Shown here: in pieces, positions 7,003 to 12,270 of the stretch
How the letters are laid out: every line of letters begins with the position of its first letter
Position numbering within the stretch: the first letter of the stretch is position 1
Assembly: GCA_964467315.1 (NCBI GenBank)
Contig: CAYXSA010000115.1
Coordinates: 1 to 12,270 of the forward strand
DNA length: 12,270 nt
DNA from: JAAFIM01 sp964467315
GTDB taxonomy: Bacteria > Bacteroidota > Bacteroidia > Chitinophagales > Saprospiraceae
Direction: 5' to 3'
The notes under the pieces: model-generated
What the model saw: only the letters and a program-made list of their open reading frames with translations
Told to the model about the DNA's origin: nothing
Databases searched by the model: none
Made by a program: the position numbers and the translations under genes

Positions 7003-8290
7003 ATTGTTTGCGTTTTAGACGTTTAGAAATATGTGCTTCTACGACATAGTAGTCGATGAGTGGGGCGAATACGTTGAGCAAGAGGATAGCCAACATCCAG
7101 CCTTCTGCGTAAGCGGGGTTCATCACGCGGATAACCATGCCTAAGAAGCCTATTGAGATGCCGTATATCCATTTGCCTGTATTCGTACCGCAGGCAGTAA
7201 CAGGGTCAGTTGCCATGAAGACGAGCGCAAAGAGCAAGCCTCCCATCCAGAAGTGGGCATACCAAGGCACATCCATGTAGCCATTGAGCGGAGCAAAGCC
7301 CCAGAGATTGAAGAGCATACCCGTAACAGCAGCGCCTATGGTAACGGCGAGCATAATACGCCAGCTTCCTACGCCTGTAACGATGAGGAACAAGCCCCCC
7401 AAGATAATCGCGGGTTTGCAGGTCTCGCCGATACAGCCAGGTATAGCGCCGATGAACATTTGCATAGGCGAATAGGTGGCAGTGATACCATCTACGAGTG
7501 CCCCTGTGTTGGGGTCAAATTTTGCCCAGCCTTCGAGCGGGCCAATCCCCAGCGGGGTAGCACCACTATAGCCCTCGACTATCTGTGCACCTTCTTGGAA
7601 GGTCGTCCAGCCGAACATATCAAATATGGGGTTAAACATCGTATGCATCCAGCTATAGTCTGCTATGCCTGCTTTCAGGTCTAAGCCCGCCACCCAAGGC
7701 AAATCGCCCGAAATCTCTTGCGGATAAGCAAAGAATATAAAGGCGCGAGCCAAAAGAGCGACATTCAGTATATTCATACCCGTACCGCCGAAAACCTCCT
7801 TCCCTAAGATAACAGCGAAAGCCACTGCTATAGCCAACATCCACAGCGGCACATCGGGCGGCATTATCGCGGGTATCAATGCTCCCGTTACCAAATAACC
7901 CTCCTCGACGGCGTGCCCCTTCTTCGCGGCAAAATAAAACTCAATGCCCAAGCCCACCACATTCGCTACGATGAAAATCGGCAAAATCTGCATGATGCCA
8001 AACACCAATTTTAGGTGCAAAGCCTCCAAAGCGCCCGTATGTTGCCCCAGCGCCAAAAAGTGCTGATGACCGATATTGTAAGCGCCAAAAACATAACACA
8101 ATTGGAGGGCTATCACCACGTGCACCATCGTGCGTTTGAGGTCGATACCGTCGCGGATATGCGTGCCCTTGCCTTCAGTGATGGTGTTGGGCTTGTAGAA
8201 GAACGTGAAAAAAGCATCGTAAGCCGTATGTAAAAACGGACTCTTTTTCTTGTCTGGCTCGATGCGTTTCCAAAAGTCGATAAATGCCAT
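6986..8290 (-). CDS. nqrB: Na+-translocating NADH:quinone reductase subunit B
   Basis: The largest membrane subunit, 434 residues with about ten helices. It carries covalent FMN and riboflavin and forms the Na+ path. The flavinylation site is SGAT at 242-245 (within EGYSGATPLG), with T245 as the attachment residue. The upstream acidic position is E239. The segment GAIPGCIGETCKPAIILGG (281-299) and the FMATDPVTA motif (358-366) are hallmarks of NqrB/RnfD proteins. The hydrophilic N-terminus with PFLHTAYDAFFTFFY (18-32) and the TEGKGTHIRDGIDLKR segment (38-53) match NqrB. nqrA lies 126 bp upstream, and that gap holds a 7-bp GC hairpin (8345-8351 with 8356-8362) and heptamer repeats. No internal promoter is evident, so it is probably transcribed with nqrA. 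Confidence 0.97.
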   Translation of the reverse strand: MAFIDFWKRIEPDKKKSPFLHTAYDAFFTFFYKPNTITEGKGTHIRDGIDLKRTMVHVVIALQLCYVFGAYNIGHQHFLALGQHTGALEALHLKLVFGIMQILPIFIVANVVGLGIEFYFAAKKGHAVEEGYLVTGALIPAIMPPDVPLWMLAIAVAFAVILGKEVFGGTGMNILNVALLARAFIFFAYPQEISGDLPWVAGLDLKAGIADYSWMHTMFNPIFDMFGWTTFQEGAQIVEGYSGATPLGIGPLEGWAKFDPNTGALVDGITATYSPMQMFIGAIPGCIGETCKPAIILGGLFLIVTGVGSWRIMLAVTIGAAVTGMLFNLWGFAPLNGYMDVPWYAHFWMGGLLFALVFMATDPVTACGTNTGKWIYGISIGFLGMVIRVMNPAYAEGWMLAILLLNVFAPLIDYYVVEAHISKRLKRKQYVTAK

Positions 8291-8344
8291 CGTTATTTTT
8301 GGTTAAGTATTTTCTATAATGACGAGCGTCGTGTCGTAGGTACT

Positions 8345-8362
8345 GCGCCGCTGTCGCGGCGC
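8345..8362. repeat. GC hairpin in the nqrA-nqrB gap
   Basis: GCGCCGC (8345-8351) pairs perfectly with GCGGCGC (8356-8362) around the 4-base loop tgtc. It has no T-run on the minus strand, so it is not a classic terminator. It could stabilise or partly attenuate the transcript between nqrA and nqrB (inference). Confidence 0.6.
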
Positions 8363-8397
8363 TGGTAGCAAGTACTTAGTATCTTTTACCAGCATTT

Positions 8398-8418
8398 CGT
8401 AACTCGTAACTCTCAACT
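8398..8418. repeat. Heptamer repeat overlapping the nqrA stop
   Basis: CGTAACT is repeated at 8398-8404 and 8405-8411, followed by the degenerate unit CTCAACT (8412-8418), which runs into the nqrA stop codon (8417-8419). It is the counterpart of the TTCGTCA array at the nqrF stop. Confidence 0.65.
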
Positions 8419-9988
8419 ATTTCGTTTGTTCGCGCATATAGTCTAAACCTTCGCGCAACATCTTTTGCAGTGGCTGTTTGCTGGTACAGACGTATTCGCA
8501 GAGCGCTACATCTTCTTCCGACAATTCCAAAAGACCTAAACCTTCCATTTTCTCCAAATCATTGGTTTGTATGGCGCGGAATAAGAACTGCGGAAGTATG
8601 TCCATAGGCAAGACGCTTTCATATTCGCCGCTCATCACGAAGGCGCGTTTTTCGCCGTTGGTATTGGTATCGGCTGTATACGTTGCATCGGGGAAGAAGC
8701 CACCAGGGAAGGTACGCGAGATGGTCGGGTGTCCTTTCTGTGGCATGAGCCAACCCAAAATCTCGTAGTAATCGCCCTCTTGCAAAACGCTTACTTGGTC
8801 GTCGTAAAAGCAAAGACTGCCATCGAAGCCAACTTTAGTACCCGAAAGTACATCGCCGCTTACATAACGAACAGGCATTTGCGCTTCTTTCAACGCCAAA
8901 GGCAGACGGCTGATAGAGATACCCTGATGCGCACGCACATAGGTCGGATTTGCCAACTCTGCGCCCGTAAGCGCTACGACGCGGCTCGTATCAAATACAC
9001 CCGTCAAAAACAGCTTGCCTATAGCGATAACGCCGTGCACATCGAGTACCCAAACCGCTTCGCCCATATTGATGGGGTCGATATGGTGGATTTGCACGCC
9101 GACATTGCCCGCAGGGTGTTCGCCCTTGACCCAATGCCGCTGCACGCCTTTTACGGCTATCTTAGAAAATGCAGAAGCATGGTCGTCGTTGGCGCTCAAA
9201 CCTACATGCACGCGCTTCGATAAACGAGCAAGCACCTGCAAACCTTTCTCGAATGCCGTTTCTTGACCCGCAAGCGACAACTCCAAATTCGGAGCTAAAG
9301 GCGCTGTATCAAAGGTAGAAACGAAAATCGACTTCGGCATCACTGCCGCATCGGCTACAATATCATACGGACGCTGACGGATAAACGCCCAAGCACCGCT
9401 TTGCAGCAAAAAATTGACAATATCCGCACGCTCGGCGCTATTGACGGACGGTATCACCTCATAATCGCGGAATTGTATCTCCGCATCTGCCTCGATGATT
9501 ACCGCCTTAATCGCGCGCTTGTCGCCCCGCACTACCTCCTTCACTTTCCCACTCACGGGCGCAGCATACATAATCTCTGGGCGCGTTTTGTCGAAAAATA
9601 AAGCGTCGCCAGCTTTCACCTGCGCCCCTACTTCTACGACTACTTTCGGCATCGCTGCCATACCCACAAAATCAGACATCTTTATCGTATAATCTCCCCC
9701 ATATACCAGCGGAATACCCCCCTTCGCAGGCACTGTAGCAGCACCATAAAGATGAATATCGAAGCCTTTTTTAAGGTTCAGAAAACACTCCCCTGCTGGC
9801 ACATAGTCCGCACGCGAACCGCTGCTGCCATAGAGCGCCTCCCGACTATTCGGCATCGTCGCCAAATCGTCGCCATCGGCATTCACATCTTTAGCCGCCT
9901 CTTTTAGCAGCCCGTCGCCTAAGGTAATGAAGAAAATTATAAAAAGCAGAATCGCCACTAACGCAATCACAAGTCCCCAGCTAAGCAT
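8417..9988 (-). CDS. nqrA: Na+-translocating NADH:quinone reductase subunit A with extra N-terminal transmembrane helix
   Basis: Subunit A contributes to the quinone-reducing end of the complex and is normally a soluble cytoplasmic-face protein of about 450 residues. This one has 523. The usual family N-terminus is recognisable at KKGFDIHLYG (73-82). Before it are about 72 extra residues: a strong hydrophobic helix (4-23) and a polar, acidic linker (24-72). Conserved family blocks follow: GDALFFDKTRPEI (127-139), APVSGKV (143-149), FIRQRPYDIVAD (202-213), EHPAGNVGVQIHHIDPIN (290-307) and ALCEYVC (495-501). The ATG at 9988 is preferred because the promoter at 10039-10068 predicts a leader of about 45 bases and the reading frame is continuous. 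A later ATG (residue M45) would remove the helix but leave an unusually long leader. It is the first gene of the operon. Confidence 0.95.
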   Translation of the reverse strand: MLSWGLVIALVAILLFIIFFITLGDGLLKEAAKDVNADGDDLATMPNSREALYGSSGSRADYVPAGECFLNLKKGFDIHLYGAATVPAKGGIPLVYGGDYTIKMSDFVGMAAMPKVVVEVGAQVKAGDALFFDKTRPEIMYAAPVSGKVKEVVRGDKRAIKAVIIEADAEIQFRDYEVIPSVNSAERADIVNFLLQSGAWAFIRQRPYDIVADAAVMPKSIFVSTFDTAPLAPNLELSLAGQETAFEKGLQVLARLSKRVHVGLSANDDHASAFSKIAVKGVQRHWVKGEHPAGNVGVQIHHIDPINMGEAVWVLDVHGVIAIGKLFLTGVFDTSRVVALTGAELANPTYVRAHQGISISRLPLALKEAQMPVRYVSGDVLSGTKVGFDGSLCFYDDQVSVLQEGDYYEILGWLMPQKGHPTISRTFPGGFFPDATYTADTNTNGEKRAFVMSGEYESVLPMDILPQFLFRAIQTNDLEKMEGLGLLELSEEDVALCEYVCTSKQPLQKMLREGLDYMREQTK

Positions 9989-10038
9989 ACAAATTGGTAC
10001 TTTTATTGTGGATTTAACATATCTTTAATTAGACAGCG

Positions 10039-10068
10039 CAAAGATATAACTTCATTCAAGATTACAAA
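10039..10068 (-). promoter_or_regulatory. Bacteroidetes-type promoter of the nqr operon
   Basis: On the minus strand TTTG (10068 to 10065), an 18-base spacer and TATCTTTG (10046 to 10039) give a full match to the Bacteroidetes primary sigma-factor consensus. Transcription should start near 10033, about 45 bases before the nqrA ATG. Confidence 0.75.
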
Positions 10069-10105
10069 GATTGCCAATTATCTTTTTACAAAAGAGTTAA
10101 TCTTA

Positions 10106-10122
10106 TTTAGAATTTATCTAAA
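10106..10122. promoter_or_regulatory. AT-rich inverted repeat, possible operator
   Basis: TTTAGA (10106-10111) and TCTAAA (10117-10122) form a perfect 6-bp inverted repeat with a 5-base centre. It lies about 40 bases upstream of the nqr promoter, where an activator might bind. In such AT-rich DNA it could also be chance. Confidence 0.25.
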
Positions 10123-10200
10123 AAATGTTGTTTTGTCGTTTTTTTTCGCAAAAAAACTGACCTTTCAAAGATTTTCCGCATTTTATAGCTTTATTTCTTT

Positions 10201-10303
10201 GGCGTGCCCCCGCGCGTTCCGCGCGGGGTCGGGCTATCCGCTGCATCAGCCGCCTGCGGCGGCTGGTTCCGCTCCTATCCCTCACGCGGCGGCGCTTCGC
10301 GCC
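10201..10303. repeat. Structured intergenic repeat, copy 2
   Basis: It has the same plan as copy 1. The outer arms are GCGTG (10202-10206) and CACGC (10283-10287). Hairpin 1 is a 9-bp stem (10208-10216 with 10220-10228), GGTCGGGCTAT follows, and hairpin 2 is an 8-bp stem (10247-10254 with 10258-10265). TATCCCTCACGC closes the element. The stem sequences differ from copy 1 but stay fully paired. A further small hairpin (10291-10303) follows, and TCCTATCCC appears a second time just after it. It lies between nqrA and the YigZ-like gene. Confidence 0.8.
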
Positions 10304-10334
10304 TTCCTATCCCCCAAAGCAGCGGGCTAAAAAA

Positions 10335-10380
10335 TTCGTCATTCGCTTCGCGTTAACTTCGTTCTCGTCATCCGTCATTC
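10335..10380. repeat. Degenerate heptamer repeats before the YigZ-like gene
   Basis: TTCGTCATTCG (10335-10345) and the degenerate pair in CTCGTCATCCGTCATTC (10364-10380) resemble the TTCGTCA array at 3286-3309. The last unit touches the ATG at 10381. No Shine-Dalgarno sequence is present. Confidence 0.55.
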
Positions 10381-11022
10381 ATGCAACTACATATTCCCTC
10401 CCAGAGCGATACCTATCGCGCCTTGTCTGCGCCTGCTCAAGCAGAGTACAAAGACAAAGGTAGCCGCTTCATTGCCTATGCTGCCGCCTGCGACAGCACC
10501 GAAAGCGTGGCTGCCTATTTGGCAGACCTGCGCCGCTTGCACCCAAAATGCACACATATTTGTTATGCTTATCGGCTCGGTACCGACGGCAATAGCTTCC
10601 GCACTCAAGACGACGGCGAACCCTCAGGCACAGCAGGAAAGCCCATCTTGGGGCAAATCGATAGCCTCGCCCTTAGCAATACACTCGTAGCCGTCGTGCG
10701 CTACTACGGCGGCACCAATCTCGGCGTATCTGGGCTGAAAAACGCCTACAAAAACGCCGCTCGCGCCGCCCTCCTACTCGCCCCCAGCGAAGAAAAAAGC
10801 ATAGAAACCCTTTTAGAAATCATCTACCCCTACCCCAGTACCGCCGCCCTTATGCAAACCCTACACAAAGCAGCCAACACCCGCATCTACCAACATCAGC
10901 CTGAGGCTTACACGCCCTTAGCCTGCTTGCTCGCTGCCGTGCGCAAAAACTCTGCCCCTGCCCTACTCGCCGCCCTCGCCACCCTACCCGATATACAAGC
11001 CCAAGCCGTCGGCGAACTATAA
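10381..11022 (+). CDS. YigZ/IMPACT family protein
   Basis: Soluble protein of 213 residues, close to the ~205 of E. coli YigZ. The N-terminal IMPACT domain is clear: KGSRFIAY (26-33), HICYAYR (59-65), DDGEPSGTAGKPIL (77-90) and the family signature VVRYYGGTNLGVSGL (105-119). A smaller C-terminal ferredoxin-like half (about 140-213) follows and is less conserved. The eukaryotic relative IMPACT/Yih1 regulates the kinase Gcn2. The bacterial role is not well defined, and binding to nucleic acid or ribosomes has been suggested. The ATG at 10381 directly follows a heptamer repeat. No clear promoter is seen, and the gene is not on the nqr strand, so a functional link to Na+-NQR is not indicated. The family assignment is very secure; the precise function is not. 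Confidence 0.95.
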   Translation: MQLHIPSQSDTYRALSAPAQAEYKDKGSRFIAYAAACDSTESVAAYLADLRRLHPKCTHICYAYRLGTDGNSFRTQDDGEPSGTAGKPILGQIDSLALSNTLVAVVRYYGGTNLGVSGLKNAYKNAARAALLLAPSEEKSIETLLEIIYPYPSTAALMQTLHKAANTRIYQHQPEAYTPLACLLAAVRKNSAPALLAALATLPDIQAQAVGEL

Positions 11023-11317
11023 ACTTATCTTAGGCAAACACAGGGCTACAAAATAACGCCATTTCGTATATGATAATGCGCATATATAGGAGCGACCCGC
11101 ATCAGCAACCCGCAGCCAAACCTCTGCCTACCTTTGCGTATACTCTACATGCAACGAGCTTACAAAAAATTAACGAATTTTCAACATGTAAAAATTGTAC
11201 GCTATCGCTAAAATGCCGTATCTTGCACAACAGAAAACGCACCAACATCAAATATGCCCCCTCTGCGCTTTGCCACAGCGCCTAAGGCTCGGCACACACG
11301 CTCTTACTTGCTTCGCT
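11023..11317. other. Intergenic region between the YigZ-like gene and the secreted-protein gene
   Basis: This stretch of 295 bases has no convincing gene or strong hairpin. TACCTTTG (11129-11136, plus strand) fits the Bacteroidetes -7 element, but no TTTG or TTG lies at a suitable distance upstream. If used, it would leave a leader of about 175 bases before the ATG at 11318. No terminator is visible after the YigZ-like gene, so read-through from it is possible. Confidence 0.4.
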
Positions 11318-12160
11318 ATGCAGAAAAAACTACTCCTCCCAATCTTATTTGTATTCTTTGCCAGCAGCAGATTGCTTGCACAAGTCGACCCAGCATTCCG
11401 TGACCTCTCCAAAATCGTCGAAGAGGGAAAAACCTATGCTATCAACAAAGCAGCAAAAGGCAACGCCAACGCCCGCGAAGAAAAAACAGGCTACTACATT
11501 CGGCTCGTACCCCCAAAGTACCAAACCATCAATGACACAATAATCATCTCGCCTGCACTCAACGGCAACTTAGATACGAGCAACTATTTCATTCAAACTG
11601 AAGTGCTCGTACTACGCGAACCAGGCGCAGAATGGAAAACCGCCAAAGTTTCCCGCCTCTGTATGAAAGATGCCAGCAAGCCCCCGCATGCGGCTATCTG
11701 CCTGCTCCGTACCGCTCCCAAATATGAAATGATAAACCACCGCTTTTATCCCTTCAAAAACATTCTCGATACCAGCAATACCGATAATGTCATACCCGCG
11801 CAAATCAAAATCGTTCAGCGCGAGGAACTCATACAGCCCGCCCGCTTAGAAAAAGTAGACCTATCGGAAAATATCGCCGATAGCGACCACGTCATAAAAA
11901 TAAGCGCTGGTAGCTGGACAGAATGGGAAGAAGTCGTTTGCGAATTTGGCGTTTTCAATGACCCCGATATACGCAGTGTCCAAGAAAAATTGCAGAAAAA
12001 CGGCTATAAACTCGATATCACCAACCAATACGACGAGCAAACAAAGAGCGCTTTGCACCAGTTTCAACTCGATAATATGCTGCCCGTCGGCGAATTTGAC
12101 GATGCTACCCTGCGCCGCTTAGGTCTGGAACGGCAAAAACTCATACAAATTGAAGACTAA
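11318..12160 (+). CDS. Secreted protein of unknown function with C-terminal peptidoglycan-binding domain
   Basis: 280 residues. Residues 1-21 are a Sec signal peptide: lysines 3-4, a hydrophobic core, then a probable cut after LLA (19-21). There is no lipobox cysteine, so a periplasmic or exported soluble protein is expected. The middle (about 25-205) matches no family I recognise. It is mixed alpha/beta in character with cysteines C115, C128 and C208. The C-terminus (about 217-270) fits a PG_binding_1 fold: DPDIRSVQEKLQKNGY, a linker, then YDEQTKSALHQFQ and GEFDDATLRRLGL. Such domains usually anchor proteins to cell wall or to wall-active enzymes. No hydrolase or protease motif is visible beside it. 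The reading frame is open upstream to 11195, but those residues lack a signal and would block the one seen here, so ATG 11318 is chosen. A strong terminator follows. Confidence 0.85.
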   Translation: MQKKLLLPILFVFFASSRLLAQVDPAFRDLSKIVEEGKTYAINKAAKGNANAREEKTGYYIRLVPPKYQTINDTIIISPALNGNLDTSNYFIQTEVLVLREPGAEWKTAKVSRLCMKDASKPPHAAICLLRTAPKYEMINHRFYPFKNILDTSNTDNVIPAQIKIVQREELIQPARLEKVDLSENIADSDHVIKISAGSWTEWEEVVCEFGVFNDPDIRSVQEKLQKNGYKLDITNQYDEQTKSALHQFQLDNMLPVGEFDDATLRRLGLERQKLIQIED

Positions 12161-12173
12161 GCTCATATAACAG

Positions 12174-12215
12174 AAAAAAGCCCCTGCTGCCCTTTGCAGC
12201 AGGGGTATTTTTTTT
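12174..12215 (+). terminator. Rho-independent terminator after the secreted-protein gene
   Basis: A perfect 10-bp stem (12181-12190 with 12196-12205) with a 5-base loop is followed by TA and eight T (12208-12215). The A-run before the stem (12174-12179) could give some function on the other strand. It begins about 14 bases after the stop. Confidence 0.92.
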
Positions 12216-12270
12216 GCGTGAGGGATAGTAGGGGCGAATCAACATTCGCCCATTTGGGCGATGTAGATAC
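12216..12270. repeat. Structured intergenic repeat, copy 3 (partial, inverted)
   Basis: GCGTGAGGGATAG (12216-12228) is the reverse complement of the right arm of copies 1 and 2. It is followed by an 8-bp hairpin (12232-12239 with 12244-12251) in the place of hairpin 2. The window ends before the rest of the element. As with copy 1 on its strand, it starts directly at the end of the terminator T-run. Confidence 0.6.

Larger units (their letters stand above)
3204..10068 (-). other. nqrABCDEF operon
   Basis: Six genes on one strand in the canonical order A-B-C-D-E-F. The gaps are 126 bp (A-B), a 17-bp overlap (B-C), 56 bp (C-D), 30 bp (D-E) and 224 bp (E-F). One good promoter lies upstream of nqrA and one strong terminator follows nqrF. 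All six products are full length, so a complete Na+-pump is encoded. The flavin transferase ApbE must come from elsewhere in the genome. Confidence 0.9.

Noticed and set aside
9854..9988. Treating the first 44 codons of nqrA as non-coding and starting at M45.
   Set aside because: The promoter places the transcript start about 45 bases before the first ATG, and the codons encode a clean hydrophobic helix. The option stays open until the N-terminus is measured.
3315..9988. Rnf complex instead of Na+-NQR.
   Set aside because: nqrA and an NqrF with ferredoxin plus FAD/NADH reductase domains are present, and there is no RnfB or RnfC.
11195..11317. In-frame upstream extension of the secreted-protein gene.
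   Set aside because: It would add 41 residues without a signal before a clear signal peptide beginning at 11318, so the later ATG is far more likely.

Overview
The window most likely comes from a member of the Bacteroidota, probably a Cytophagales-type organism; the lineage is inferred. The evidence is threefold. Promoters fit the Bacteroidetes form (TTTG, a spacer, then TAnnTTTG), most clearly upstream of nqrA. The coding starts lack Shine-Dalgarno sequences. The intergenic DNA is full of GC-rich hairpin repeats and short heptamer repeats. There are no tRNA, rRNA, CRISPR, transposase or phage genes.

Layout from left to right: (1) 1-3018, minus strand: a 1006-codon open frame running off the left edge, a type IIG (Eco57I-like) restriction-modification protein with an N-terminal PD-(D/E)XK-type nuclease motif and an N6-adenine methyltransferase domain. 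Its specificity end is outside the window. (2) 3019-3314: a gap with a candidate promoter for the type IIG gene, a structured repeat (copy 1), the nqr operon terminator and a 7-bp tandem repeat. (3) 3315-9988, minus strand: the complete six-gene nqrABCDEF operon for the Na+-pumping NADH:quinone oxidoreductase, read from a good promoter at 10039-10068. (4) 9989-10380: an intergenic region with that promoter, an AT-rich inverted repeat, repeat copy 2 and heptamer-like repeats. (5) 10381-11022, plus strand: a YigZ/IMPACT-family protein. (6) 11318-12160, plus strand: a secreted protein of unknown function with a C-terminal peptidoglycan-binding domain, followed by a strong terminator and the first bases of a third repeat copy at the right edge.

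The Nqr subunits form one membrane complex. NqrF takes electrons from NADH through FAD and a [2Fe-2S] centre. The NqrD/NqrE cysteine pairs and the covalent FMNs on NqrC and NqrB carry them across the membrane, and NqrB/NqrA complete quinone reduction while Na+ is exported. All of the cofactor residues I looked for are present. The unusual points are an approximately 70-residue N-terminal extension on NqrA containing a transmembrane helix, and a 224-bp hairpin-rich spacer between nqrE and nqrF.

I found no convincing new multi-gene system. The most interesting undescribed signal is the repeat element. Two full copies keep the same outer sequences while both internal stems differ in sequence but keep their pairing. 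A third partial copy begins directly after a terminator T-run, exactly as copy 1 does. This looks like a modular structured element, or a mobile one, attached to gene ends.
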